64,000 nt of DNA from Streptomyces malaysiensis subsp. samsunensis. Lineage in GTDB: Bacteria; Actinomycetota; Actinomycetes; Streptomycetales; Streptomycetaceae. The stretch covers positions 1 to 64,000 of the forward strand of contig NZ_JANIIC010000051.1 of assembly GCF_024519315.1 (NCBI RefSeq). Reading direction: 5' to 3'. Made by a program: the position numbers and the translations under genes. Positions 25,863 to 34,876 of this stretch are shown here, piece after piece (within the stretch, counting starts at the first letter, position 1; each line of letters starts with the position of its first letter). A model generated the notes under the pieces. That model did no database searches. It saw only the letters and a list, made by a program, of their open reading frames with translations, and was not told the DNA's origin.

Positions 25863-26827
25863 GGCGGCTTCCTTCCCCGCCCTCCTCGGGGCCGTACGCA
25901 CCGCCCGTCCCGGAGCGCACCTTGACGGCCGTCTCGGCCGACGGGAGCCGGGTCCATACGGAGCTGCACGGCCCCGAGGACGCCCCGGCCGTCGTGCTCG
26001 CGCACGGATGGACCTGCTCCACGGCCTTCTGGGCGCCGGTGGTGCGCGCCCTCTCGGCAGACCACCGGGTGATCGTCTACGACCAGCGCGGCCATGGCCG
26101 CAGCCCGGCCCCCGGCCCCGGCGGCTACAGCACCCACGCCCTGGCCGACGACCTGGTGGCGGTGGTGGAAGCGGCTCTTCCGGCCGGTCGGCGGGCCGTG
26201 CTGGCGGGCCACTCCATGGGCGGGATGACGCTGATGGCCGCGGCCGACCGCCCCGTGCTGCGTGAGCGCGCGGCCGCCGCGGTGCTGTGCAGCACGGGTG
26301 CCTCACGGCTGGTGGACCGGGCGCGGGTGCTGCCGCTGCGCCCGCCGCGGGCACGGGCGCTGGCGCACCGCGCGCTCCTCGGCTCACGCGCCCCGCTGGG
26401 CCCGGTCACCCCGCTCTCCAAGCGGCTGGTGCGGTACGCCACGATGGGCCCGGGCGCCGACCCGGCCACGGTGGAGGTGTGCGCGCGGATCCTGCACGCC
26501 TGCCCCCGCGCCGTGCGCGCCGGATGGGGCCGGGTGTTGCTGGATCTCGAACTGGACGCGCGCATCGGTGAACTGACCATGCCCACGGCCGTCATCGCCG
26601 GCACCGCCGATCGGCTCACCCCGCTCGAGCACGCCCACGCCATGGCCGCCGCGCTGCCGCACTGCACCGGCCTCATCGAGCTCCCCGGGCTCGGCCATAT
26701 GACGCCGGTGGAGGACCCCGAGGCGGTCACCGGAGTGATCCGCGGTCTGGTCGAGGAGCACGGGACGTCCCTGGCGCCCCACCCCTCGACAACTCAGAAA
26801 CCCCATGCGAAGGAGCAGACGGCATGA
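25859..26827 (+). CDS. Alpha/beta hydrolase
   Basis: 322 residues with the oxyanion motif LAHGWTCSTAFW, the nucleophile elbow GHSMGGM (Ser), the acid in AGTADRLTP (Asp) and the catalytic His in LPGLGHMTPVEDPE. GTGA overlap with the monooxygenase stop indicates coupled translation. In a monooxygenase-hydrolase-SDR operon it could hydrolyse the ester or lactone made by the monooxygenase. The counterpart in mymA is LipR (Rv3084). The first ~20 residues are Pro-rich and variable. Confidence 0.9.
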   Translation: MRRLPSPPSSGPYAPPVPERTLTAVSADGSRVHTELHGPEDAPAVVLAHGWTCSTAFWAPVVRALSADHRVIVYDQRGHGRSPAPGPGGYSTHALADDLVAVVEAALPAGRRAVLAGHSMGGMTLMAAADRPVLRERAAAAVLCSTGASRLVDRARVLPLRPPRARALAHRALLGSRAPLGPVTPLSKRLVRYATMGPGADPATVEVCARILHACPRAVRAGWGRVLLDLELDARIGELTMPTAVIAGTADRLTPLEHAHAMAAALPHCTGLIELPGLGHMTPVEDPEAVTGVIRGLVEEHGTSLAPHPSTTQKPHAKEQTA

Positions 26828-27756
26828 GTGCGCGCAGAAGCCTTCAGGGCCAGGTCGCGGTGGTGACGGGCGCGGCGCGGGGAGTCGGCGAGCTGCTCGC
26901 CCGCAAGCTCTCCGCACGCGGTGCGAAGGTCGCGCTGGTGGGCCTGGAGCCCGAGGAGCTGAAGCGGGTCTCGGAGCGGCTGCCCACCGACTCCGCCCAC
27001 TGGTACGCCGATGTCACCGACGCCGAGGCGATGGCGCGGGTGGCGGAGGAGGTCGTGGAGCGGTTCGGCGCGGTGGACATCGTCTGCGCCAACGCGGGCG
27101 TGGCCCAGGGCGGTCCGTTCCTCGACTCCGAGGAGACGGCCTGGCGGCGGGTGATCGAGGTCAATCTGCTGGGCAGCGTCACCACGGCCCGTGCCTTCCT
27201 GCCCGCGCTGACCGCCAGCCGCGGCTATCTGTTGCAGATCGCCTCGCTGGCCGCGATCGCGCCCGCGCCCATGATGACGGCGTACTGCGCGTCCAAGTCC
27301 GGTGTCGAGGCGTTCGCCCACAGTCTGCGGGCCGAGGTGGGCCACCGTGGGGTCCGGGTCGGTGTGGGCTATCTGAGCTGGACGGACACCGATATGGTGC
27401 GCGGCGCCGACCAGGACGAGGTGATGCGCGAGCTACGGCAGCGGCTGCCCTGGCCCGCGGGCCGCACCTATCCGCTGGGCCCGGCGGTGGACCGGCTGGT
27501 GGCGGGCATAGAGCGCCGGTCGGCGCATGTGTACGCGCAGTGGTGGCTGCGCGGTATGCAGTCGGTGCGCGGCTATCTGCCCATGTTCATCCACGCCGTG
27601 GGGCAGCGCGAGATGCGCCGTGCCGAACCTCGGCTGGCGGCCACCCGGAAGGAGCGGGGCGGTCTGGTGGGCGAAGGCGGCGCGGCGGACGAGCGCGCGC
27701 GCACGGCTGGGAGAGGGGGCGCAGTGGACACCGCGGATACCCAGCGTCACCAGTAA
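26824..27756 (+). CDS. Short-chain dehydrogenase/reductase
   Basis: 310 residues, classical SDR: VVTGAARGVGELLA (cofactor loop), DIVCANAGVAQGG (NAG motif), IASLAAIAPAPMMTAYCASK with the Tyr-x-x-x-Lys pair. A C-terminal extension of about 60 residues is longer than in simple SDRs and resembles the mymA-operon SDR (Rv3085). The last ~40 residues are Gly/Arg/Ala-rich. It overlaps the hydrolase by 4 bp and ends the operon, with a hairpin terminator 52 bp on. Confidence 0.92.
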   Translation: MSARRSLQGQVAVVTGAARGVGELLARKLSARGAKVALVGLEPEELKRVSERLPTDSAHWYADVTDAEAMARVAEEVVERFGAVDIVCANAGVAQGGPFLDSEETAWRRVIEVNLLGSVTTARAFLPALTASRGYLLQIASLAAIAPAPMMTAYCASKSGVEAFAHSLRAEVGHRGVRVGVGYLSWTDTDMVRGADQDEVMRELRQRLPWPAGRTYPLGPAVDRLVAGIERRSAHVYAQWWLRGMQSVRGYLPMFIHAVGQREMRRAEPRLAATRKERGGLVGEGGAADERARTAGRGGAVDTADTQRHQ

Positions 27757-27807
27757 CGCTCTGTCAACCGCGCTGACCTGCGCTTTCTTCGACTCCTCTG
27801 GTCCGGA

Positions 27808-27828
27808 ATGCGGCGAAAGTCGCCGCAT
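27808..27828 (+). terminator. Hairpin terminator after the monooxygenase operon
   Basis: ATGCGGCGA and TCGCCGCAT pair perfectly around a 3-nt loop. It separates the operon from the small hydrophilic protein gene. Confidence 0.7.
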
Positions 27829-27875
27829 GTAACTCTTGTCGGGCCCGACGCCATTCATCCGATGAGGAGTGACAC

Positions 27876-28178
27876 ATGGGCCCCAAGGACCAGCCGAACG
27901 AGAAGGCTCAGCAGGGCAAGCGGAAGTCGCAGGGCGGACGCGGTCAGGAGCGCCGCGGCCAGCAGATGCAGGAGGGCCAGCAGATGCAGTCCGGCGACCG
28001 CACGCAGTCCGATGAGCGCATGGAGGAGCGCTCCCGCCGGGAGCCGGGGCAGGAGCAGCGCCGTGGTCGGCAGGGCGGACCGGAGGACCGCGGGGAGTCC
28101 CAGCGGATGAGCCGTGAGCGCCGTCAGCAGGGCATGGGCGACGAGATGATGGACCAGGAGCCCTACGAGGAGATGTGA
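27876..28178 (+). CDS. Small very hydrophilic Gln/Arg/Met-rich protein
   Basis: A 100-residue protein composed almost only of Gln, Arg, Glu, Gly, Met and Ser, with repeated RRGQQMQEGQQMQSG-like stretches and an acidic end (MMDQEPYEEM). It has no hydrophobic core, no cysteine and no membrane segment, and is likely disordered, in the manner of hydrophilins or stress-protective proteins. The function is unknown. GAGGAGTGA lies 6 nt before the ATG, a strong ribosome-binding site that supports real translation. Confidence 0.72.
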   Translation: MGPKDQPNEKAQQGKRKSQGGRGQERRGQQMQEGQQMQSGDRTQSDERMEERSRREPGQEQRRGRQGGPEDRGESQRMSRERRQQGMGDEMMDQEPYEEM

Positions 28179-28187
28179 CCCGCCGGG

Positions 28188-28230
28188 GCGGGGGCGCGTC
28201 CCAAGGCCGGCCTTGGGGACACGCCCCCGC
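28188..28230. terminator. Bidirectional hairpin between convergent genes
   Basis: Arms of about 20 bp with one mismatch and one bulge lie between the small hydrophilic gene and the tricorn gene. A pyrimidine-rich stretch of CCGCC/CTGCC repeats follows up to 28300. Confidence 0.7.
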
Positions 28231-28304
28231 GCCCGCCCCTGCCTACCCGCCCTCCGCCCGTCCGCCCTCCGTCTGCCCGCCCCCGCCCGCCTGCTTCCGC
28301 CTGC

Positions 28305-31300
28305 CTATTTCCCCCCGCGTGGCGGCAGTTGGGGCCGGCGCAGATCGGGGACGCCCGAGTAGTCCGGCGGAGCCGCGGCCGGGTGCCGTTCCAGCAGATC
28401 GAGCGCCGTACGGACGGCGACCCCCAGCTGCGGATGGCGGCCCTCCGCCCAGTCCACGGGGGAGCGCGGCGCCTCGATGTCCGGTTCCACGCCGTGGTTC
28501 TCCACGCTCCAGCCGTAGGCGTCGAACCACGCGGCGTTCATCGGCACCGTGATCGACGTACCGTCGCCCAGGCGGTGACGGCCGGTCATCCCGACCACCC
28601 CGCCCCAGGTGCGCAGCCCCACCACCGGCCCGATGCCCTGGATCTTGAAGGCCGCGGTGATCATGTCGCCGTCGGAGGAGGTCATCTCGTCGGCGACGGC
28701 GACGATCGGCCCACGCGGCGCGTTGCTCGAGTACGACACGGGCTGGGCGTTGCGGGTGAGGTCCCAGCCCATGACCTTGCGGGTGAGCTTCTCCACCACC
28801 AACTCGCTGATGTTGCCGCCCGCGTTGCCCCGGACGTCCACGATCAGCGCGGGCAGTGACATCTCGCGGCGCAGATCGCGGTTGAACTGCGCCCAGCCGG
28901 AGCCGCCCATATCGGGGATGTGGAGATAGCCGCACCGCCCGCCGCTCAACTCCCGCACCACGGCCCGGCGCTGGGCGACCCAGTCCTGATAGCGCAGCGG
29001 CCGGTCGTCGATCAGCGGGGAGACCGCGACCCGGCGCGGCGGCCCGTCGCCGTCCTGCGGTTCGAAGGTCAGCTCCACCGTCGTGCCGCCCGCGGCGGTC
29101 AGCAGGGGATACGGACCGGCCACCGGGTCCACCGGACGCCCGTCGACATGGGTGAGGACGGCGCCGTCCCGGATGCCCAGACCGGCCAGCGGTGAGCGGG
29201 CCCGGGAGTCGGAGGACTCACCGGGCAGGATGCGGGCCACCGCCCAGCGGCCGTCCTTGGTGCGGATGAGGTTGGCGCCGAGCAGTCCGATGGGGCGCTG
29301 GTAGTGGGACGGTCCCTCGTTGCGGCGCGCGGCGCTGACGTAGGCGTGGGAGGTGCCCAGTTCGCCGAGGGTCTCGCGGAGCAGATCGGCGAACTCGTCG
29401 GGCGAGGCGACCCGTTCGACCAGCGGGCGGTACTGGTCGAGCACCCCGTCCCAGTCGACACCGCACATCCCCGGGTCCCAGTAGAAGTGCCGGGTGATGC
29501 GCCCGGCCTCGTCGTACGCCTGCCGCCACTCGGCCGCCGGATCGGCGGTGTGCTGGATCCGCCGCATGTCGATATGGACGGTGGAGTCGCTGTCGGCGGT
29601 GTCGGTGGCGGGCACCGCGCGCAGATCGCCGTCGTCGTAGACCACCAGCCGGGTGCCGTCGCCGCTGACCACGAACCAGTCCAGGTCGCTGGTGAGTTCG
29701 GTCCGCTTGGCCTTGGCCAGGTCGAAGTGTTCGAGGGTGGGGCGGCCGGAGGTCTCGGCCGGGTTGGCGAACGTCTCGCCGAGCGCGCCCGAGATCGGCC
29801 AGCGCAGCCACACCAGTCCGCCGCCGCTGACCGGGCGCAGCGAGGAGTACTTGGACGCGGACACCGGGAAGACCGTGACCCGGCTGGCCAGCCCCTCCAC
29901 CTCGACCGTCACCGTGCCGTCGCCCTCGCCCCCGCTGATGTCCGGGTCCAGCCCGCCGGCGGCCGGGCGCCCCTCGGGGGAGAGCGCGAAGGGCGAGGGG
30001 GTGGCGGAGGACAGCGGTACGAGATAGGGGCGGCAGCCCAGCGGGAAGGAGAGGTCGCCGGTGTGCACGTCGTAGACGGGGTCGAAGCCGCGCCAGGAGA
30101 GGAAGGCGAGATAGCGGCCGTCGCTGGTGAAGACCGGCTCCTCGTCCTCGAACCGCCCGTTGGTCACCTCCACTATGGTCCGGTCGGCCAGCCGCGCGAT
30201 CTTGATCGAGCGCAGGGTGCGGCCTATTCCGGGGTGGGACCAGGCGAGCCAGGCCGAGTCGGGGGAGAAGGCCAGGTCGCCCACCGGGCCGTTGTCCGAC
30301 CGGATCAGCTCGGTGACCTCGCCGTCCCCCTCGGGGGAGGTGTCCACCAGCAGCAGCCGTCCGTCGCCCGCGGCCACCGCGAGCCGGTCGCCGTCCGGTG
30401 AGGACTCCAGCTCACCCACCCGCCCCAGCAGCCCGGCGGCCAGCCGGCGCGGTTCGCCTGGGTCGCCGGCCCGGGGCAGATGCGCTGTCTCGATGGCGTC
30501 CTCGCCCTCCGCGTCGGTGAGGTACGCGACCCGGCCGGTGGAGCCCAGCATCACGGGCAGCCGCACCCGGACGCCCGGGGTGTCGGCGAGGGTGCGGGCG
30601 GGGCCGTCGCGGTGGGTGAGCCAATACAGGCTGGAGCGGACGCACACCGCGCTGCCCCGGCCCGTGGTGTCCACCGACAGCGAGTCGATGTGCGAGGCGG
30701 CCGGCACCTGGTAGGGCCGCCGGCCGGTCCGCGCCCCGCCCAGCCGTACGTCCAGCTTGCGCGGTTCGCCGTCCGGGCCCAGGTCGTCCACCAGCCACAG
30801 CTCGCCCGCGCATTGGTAGACGACGCGGGAGCCGTCGGTCGAGGCGTGCCGTGCGTAGAAGTCGGCGTGGTCGGTGTGGCGGCGCAGATCGGAGCCGTCG
30901 GGCAGACAGGAGTAGAGGTTGCCGATGCCCTCGTGGTCGGAGAGGAAGGCGATCCGGCCGCCGACGAACATCGCCGCGTCCAGATGGCCGTTCAGCTCCG
31001 CCATGAGCCGGGTGCCGTGCAGCCACAGCCGGCCGGTCGCCCCGCCCCGGTAGCGCTTCCAGGTGGCGGGCTCATGCGGCGGTTTGCCGGTCAGCAGCAG
31101 GGTGCGGCGCTCACCGTCGAGGTCGGCCACGGCGATGTCGGACACCGGCCCCCAGGGCAGCCGCCCGCCGGGGCTGCCGTCGGTGGGCAGGCTGTAGGCC
31201 CAGGAGAAATGTGAGAACGGCTGCTCATGGGAGGAGACCGCGAGGATCTGGGAGGCGCCGTCCTGGTCCGGCGGGCTCCAGCCGCAGACCTGGGCGTCCG

Positions 31301-31595
31301 TACTGCCCCAGTAGGTCAGCCGGCGGGCCCGGCCGCCGGTCACGGGGACGAGATAGATCTCCGGGTCGAGGCTGCGCCAGGTGGTGAACGCGATCTGTGA
31401 GCCGTCGGGGGAGAAGCGGGCGGGGCCCACGCGCGTACGGTCCACGGTCAGCCGCCAGGCCCGCCCGGGTGATCCACCGGGCGCGGTCAGCGGGGCGACC
31501 CACAGATCGTCCTCGGCCGCGAAGCACAGCAAGTCGCCGTGCAGATGCGGAAATCGCAGGTACGCCAGGTCGTCGTCGCATGCGTAAGGCTCCAC
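28305..31595 (-). CDS. Tricorn protease homologue (S41)
   Basis: A 1096-residue cytosolic protease that trims peptides released by the proteasome or ATP-dependent proteases. The N-terminal two thirds are beta-propeller repeats (for example RFPHLHGDLLCFAAEDDLWV and FSPDGSQIAFTTW). A PDZ-like part and the S41 core follow. The tetrad of Thermoplasma tricorn (Ser745, His746, Ser965, Glu1023) is matched by Ser749-His750 in GTSHAYV, Ser974 in TSSDGD and Glu1037 in HGVEPDIE. The GTG at 31595 is chosen by comparison with homologues that begin near YLRFPHLHG. Its ribosome-binding site is poor, so the start is uncertain by a few residues. Confidence 0.92.
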   Translation of the reverse strand: MEPYACDDDLAYLRFPHLHGDLLCFAAEDDLWVAPLTAPGGSPGRAWRLTVDRTRVGPARFSPDGSQIAFTTWRSLDPEIYLVPVTGGRARRLTYWGSTDAQVCGWSPPDQDGASQILAVSSHEQPFSHFSWAYSLPTDGSPGGRLPWGPVSDIAVADLDGERRTLLLTGKPPHEPATWKRYRGGATGRLWLHGTRLMAELNGHLDAAMFVGGRIAFLSDHEGIGNLYSCLPDGSDLRRHTDHADFYARHASTDGSRVVYQCAGELWLVDDLGPDGEPRKLDVRLGGARTGRRPYQVPAASHIDSLSVDTTGRGSAVCVRSSLYWLTHRDGPARTLADTPGVRVRLPVMLGSTGRVAYLTDAEGEDAIETAHLPRAGDPGEPRRLAAGLLGRVGELESSPDGDRLAVAAGDGRLLLVDTSPEGDGEVTELIRSDNGPVGDLAFSPDSAWLAWSHPGIGRTLRSIKIARLADRTIVEVTNGRFEDEEPVFTSDGRYLAFLSWRGFDPVYDVHTGDLSFPLGCRPYLVPLSSATPSPFALSPEGRPAAGGLDPDISGGEGDGTVTVEVEGLASRVTVFPVSASKYSSLRPVSGGGLVWLRWPISGALGETFANPAETSGRPTLEHFDLAKAKRTELTSDLDWFVVSGDGTRLVVYDDGDLRAVPATDTADSDSTVHIDMRRIQHTADPAAEWRQAYDEAGRITRHFYWDPGMCGVDWDGVLDQYRPLVERVASPDEFADLLRETLGELGTSHAYVSAARRNEGPSHYQRPIGLLGANLIRTKDGRWAVARILPGESSDSRARSPLAGLGIRDGAVLTHVDGRPVDPVAGPYPLLTAAGGTTVELTFEPQDGDGPPRRVAVSPLIDDRPLRYQDWVAQRRAVVRELSGGRCGYLHIPDMGGSGWAQFNRDLRREMSLPALIVDVRGNAGGNISELVVEKLTRKVMGWDLTRNAQPVSYSSNAPRGPIVAVADEMTSSDGDMITAAFKIQGIGPVVGLRTWGGVVGMTGRHRLGDGTSITVPMNAAWFDAYGWSVENHGVEPDIEAPRSPVDWAEGRHPQLGVAVRTALDLLERHPAAAPPDYSGVPDLRRPQLPPRGGK

Positions 31596-31656
31596 CCACC
31601 TATGTTTTCGGGCTACGCCATTCGGAGCAACTCGGTTGTGTGACCGAGACCACGAG

Positions 31657-31674
31657 CGAAACGGCCTAGTTTCG
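31657..31674. promoter_or_regulatory. Inverted repeat, distal site before the TetR-MMPL pair
   Basis: CGAAAC-N6-GTTTCG. It shares its half-site with the palindrome at 31702-31716, 44 bp downstream, which suggests one regulator binding both. Confidence 0.55.
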
Positions 31675-31701
31675 ATAGCGCCGGGCGTATGCTGGAGGAG
31701 T

Positions 31702-31716
31702 ACGAAACCGTTTCGT
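31702..31716. promoter_or_regulatory. Palindromic operator at the TetR promoter
   Basis: ACGAAAC-C-GTTTCGT, a perfect 15-bp palindrome just downstream of a TATGCT -10-like box (31688-31693) and before the TetR ribosome-binding site. This is the usual place for autorepression by a TetR-family protein. Confidence 0.65.
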
Positions 31717-31731
31717 TCGGAGGGAGGCGAC

Positions 31732-32355
31732 GTGCCCATGCGGACCACGGACCGGCCGACGGAGGACCGGGACACCGCCCGGGTGCGCCGCAGCAGGCTC
31801 TCCCCGGAGCGTGAGCGGGAGTTGCACGAGGCGGTGCTGGAGCTGCTCGGCGAGGTCGGATACGACGGTCTGACGATGGACGCCGTCGCGGCCCGTACGC
31901 GATCCAGCAAGGCCACGCTCTACCGCCAGTGGAAAGGCAAGCCGCAGCTGGTCGCGACCGCGCTGCGCCATACCAAGCCCGTTCTGCTCGAGGGTATCGA
32001 CACCGGATCGCTCCGCGGTGATCTGCGGGAGATCGTGCGGTGTTCGGAGCAAGCCCATGAGCGGGACTCCGGCCTGATGAGGGGACTCGCCCACGCAAGT
32101 CACGACAATCCGGACCTTCACGAGGCCCTGCGAGAGTTGTTGATCTACCCCGAGATCGACGCGCTCAATGTGCTGCTGAGGCGCGCCGTCGACCGGGGCG
32201 AAATCGCCCCGGACCGGCCCGCCTTGAACTACGTCGTGCACATGGTGTGCGGCGCGTTCATCGCCCGACCGCTCGTCGAGGGCCGGCAGCCGGACCAGAC
32301 GTATCTCCTGGAGTACATCGACGCCGTGATCCTCCCCGCGCTCGGCGCCGCATAG
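31732..32355 (+). CDS. TetR-family repressor of the MMPL exporter
   Basis: 207 residues. The N-terminal helix-turn-helix covers LHEAVLELLGEVGYDGLTMD and AVAARTRSSKATLYRQWKGK; the C-terminal ~130 residues form the ligand pocket (FIARPLVEGRQPDQTYLLEY near the end). It lies 139 bp before the MMPL gene on the same strand, a common exporter-regulator pair. A perfect palindrome covers its promoter. GGGAGG lies 4 nt before the GTG at 31732 and 10 nt before an ATG at 31738, so either start is possible. Confidence 0.9.
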   Translation: MPMRTTDRPTEDRDTARVRRSRLSPERERELHEAVLELLGEVGYDGLTMDAVAARTRSSKATLYRQWKGKPQLVATALRHTKPVLLEGIDTGSLRGDLREIVRCSEQAHERDSGLMRGLAHASHDNPDLHEALRELLIYPEIDALNVLLRRAVDRGEIAPDRPALNYVVHMVCGAFIARPLVEGRQPDQTYLLEYIDAVILPALGAA

Positions 32356-32494
32356 CCCTTCCCTCTCCTCACCACCCCCCACTCCCTGATCCCCGCACAA
32401 CCGCATAAGGCCCCGGCCGGCGCGCCGCTCTCGTCGCCGGTTCGGTCACCCATCCCTGCCCAGTGCCATACAACCGACGGGAGCACCCCTTCTC

Positions 32495-34753
32495 GTGGCC
32501 ACCTTCCTCTATAAACTCGGCCGATTCGCCTTCCGGCGACGCGGCTTCGTCGCCCTGATATGGGTGGCGCTGCTCGCGGTCGCGGGCGTCGGCGCCGCCA
32601 CCGCCTCCCAGCCCGCCAACGACAGCTTCTCCATCCCCGGCACCGAGGCCCAGAAGGCATTCGACCTGCTGGAGCAGCGGTTCCCGGGGGGGAACGCGGA
32701 CGGCGCCACCGCCCGTGTGGTCTTCCGCGCCCCGAGCGGTGAGAAGATGACCGACCCGGCGAACAAGGCGGTGGTCACCAAGACCGTCGCCGAGCTCCAG
32801 GCCGGCTCTCCGCAGATCGCCTCGGTCGCCGACCCGTACCAGGCCCACGCCGTCAGCAAGGACGGCTCCACGGCGTACATCCTGACCAGCTACAAGGTCA
32901 ACGCCATGGAGCTGAAGGACGCCGCGAAGGACGGTCTGAAGGAAGCGGGGGAGAAGGCCGAGAAGTCGGGTCTGACGGTGCAGATCGGGGGTGACGCGCT
33001 CCAGGAGATGCCCGAGACCGGCTCCACCGAGATCATCGGCATCGCGATCTCCGCGGTCGTGCTCGCCATCACCTTCGGCTCGCTGGTCGCTGCCGGACTG
33101 CCGCTGCTCACCGCGCTCATCGGCGTCGGCATCGGCATCTCGTCGATCACCGCGCTGGCCACCACGCTGGGGCTGTCCACCACCACCTCCACGCTGGCGA
33201 TGATGATCGGCCTCGCGGTCGGCATCGACTACGCGCTCTTCATCGTCTCCCGCTACCGCGCGGAGCTGATGGAGGGACGGGACCGGGAGGAAGCCGCCGG
33301 ACGTGCCGTGGGCACCGCGGGCTCCGCGGTCGTCTTCGCCGGCCTCACGGTGGTCATCGCGCTGGTCGGCCTCGCCGTCGTCAACATCCCGATGCTGACC
33401 AAGATGGGCTTCGCCGCGGCCGGTACGGTCGTCATAGCCGTCCTCATCGCGATCAGCCTCATCCCGGCGGTGCTGGGCTTCGCGGGCAAGCGGGTGTTCG
33501 GGCGCAGGGCGCGCCGGCGGCTTGAGGAGCGCGCGGCGGCGGCCGCCGCGGGCGGCTCGCAGACCTCCGAGGAGAAGCCCAACATGGGCACCCGCTGGGC
33601 CCGCTTCGTGCTGCGTCGCCCGCTGATGGTGCTCCTGGTGGCCGTGCTCGGCCTCGGTGCGGCCGCCGTGCCCGCCGTCAGCCTGGAACTCGGTCTGCCG
33701 GACGACGGTTCGCAGCCGGTCAGCAGCCAGAAGCGCCAGGCGTACGACATGATCTCCGAGGGCTTCGGCCCCGGCTCCAATGGTCCGCTGATGGTGGTCG
33801 TCGACGCCAAGGGCAGCGATGACGCCAGGGGCGCGGCCGAGCGGGTCCGCAAGACCATCACCGGTCTGGACGGGGTGGCGGCGGTCAGCCCGGCCACGTT
33901 CAACAGGGCCGGTGACACCGCGACGCTCAGCGTCATCTCCAAGTACAAGCCGAGCAGCATCGACACCGAGAACCTGGTCGGTGACATCCGGGACGAGGCG
34001 AGCGGCTTCAAGTCCGACACCGGTGCCGAGGTGCTGGTGACCGGCCAGACGGCGATGAACATCGACATCTCGCAGAAGCTCAACGACGCGCTGGTGCCCT
34101 ATCTGGTGCTTGTCGTCGGACTGGCCTTCCTGCTGCTGATGGTCGTCTTCCGGTCCGTGCTGGTCCCGCTCAAGGCGGCGCTCGGCTTCCTGCTCTCCGT
34201 CGTCGCCGCGCTCGGCGCGGTGGTCGCGGTCTTCCAGTGGGGCTGGCTGTCGGATCTGTTCGGCGTCGAGGAGACCGGCCCGATCATGAGCATGATGCCG
34301 ATCTTCATGATCGGTGTGGTGTTCGGTCTGGCGATGGACTACGAGGTCTTCCTGGTGACCCGGATGCGGGAGGCGTTCGTCCATGGCGAGCGCCCCGGCC
34401 AGGCCATCGTCACCGGCTTCCGGCACGGCGCCCGGGTGGTCACCGCGGCCGCGGTCATCATGATCAGCGTCTTCGCCGGATTCATCGGCTCGTCCGAGTC
34501 GATGATCAAGATGATCGGCTTCGGCCTCGCCACCGCCGTTCTCTTCGACGCCTTCGTGGTGCGCATGGCCATCGTCCCGGCGGTTCTGGCGCTCCTCGGC
34601 AAGTCGGCCTGGTGGCTTCCGCGCTGGCTGGACAGGGCGCTGCCCAATGTGGACGTGGAGGGCGAGGGGCTGCGCAAGCAGCTCGAATCGGACCCCGCGA
34701 CCCAGCGGCGCGACCGGGACTCCGACCCCGACGCGGAGCTGACTCGCGTCTGA
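32495..34753 (+). CDS. MMPL/RND-family exporter
   Basis: A 752-residue inner-membrane transporter. One helix at the N-terminus, a ~150-residue outer loop, five or so helices (IIGIAISAVVLAITFGSLVA, TTSTLAMMIGLAVGIDYALF), then a duplicated second half with a loop and helices (SMMPIFMIGVVFGLAMDYEV). The IDYALF and MDYEVF Asp-Tyr pairs are the proton-relay motifs of MMPL proteins. The family exports lipids, siderophores or drugs using proton motive force; the substrate is not visible. The last ~50 residues are charged. The GTG start has GGGAG about 11 nt upstream. A strong hairpin follows. Confidence 0.93.
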   Translation: MATFLYKLGRFAFRRRGFVALIWVALLAVAGVGAATASQPANDSFSIPGTEAQKAFDLLEQRFPGGNADGATARVVFRAPSGEKMTDPANKAVVTKTVAELQAGSPQIASVADPYQAHAVSKDGSTAYILTSYKVNAMELKDAAKDGLKEAGEKAEKSGLTVQIGGDALQEMPETGSTEIIGIAISAVVLAITFGSLVAAGLPLLTALIGVGIGISSITALATTLGLSTTTSTLAMMIGLAVGIDYALFIVSRYRAELMEGRDREEAAGRAVGTAGSAVVFAGLTVVIALVGLAVVNIPMLTKMGFAAAGTVVIAVLIAISLIPAVLGFAGKRVFGRRARRRLEERAAAAAAGGSQTSEEKPNMGTRWARFVLRRPLMVLLVAVLGLGAAAVPAVSLELGLPDDGSQPVSSQKRQAYDMISEGFGPGSNGPLMVVVDAKGSDDARGAAERVRKTITGLDGVAAVSPATFNRAGDTATLSVISKYKPSSIDTENLVGDIRDEASGFKSDTGAEVLVTGQTAMNIDISQKLNDALVPYLVLVVGLAFLLLMVVFRSVLVPLKAALGFLLSVVAALGAVVAVFQWGWLSDLFGVEETGPIMSMMPIFMIGVVFGLAMDYEVFLVTRMREAFVHGERPGQAIVTGFRHGARVVTAAAVIMISVFAGFIGSSESMIKMIGFGLATAVLFDAFVVRMAIVPAVLALLGKSAWWLPRWLDRALPNVDVEGEGLRKQLESDPATQRRDRDSDPDAELTRV

Positions 34754-34786
34754 TCCGCGTCTGACACCCGGAGTCACGCTTCGGGC

Positions 34787-34824
34787 CCGACGGCGGCCTT
34801 CCGATCCCGGAAGGCCGCCGTCGG
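34787..34824. terminator. Bidirectional terminator between MMPL and TetR genes
   Basis: Perfect 17-bp arms (34787-34803, 34808-34824) with a 4-nt loop, placed between the convergent MMPL and TetR genes. Confidence 0.85.
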
Positions 34825-34876
34825 CGCGTTCAGGCTTCCGCCGCGTCACCACCGCGTCGGGTGGTGAGCTCCAGCC

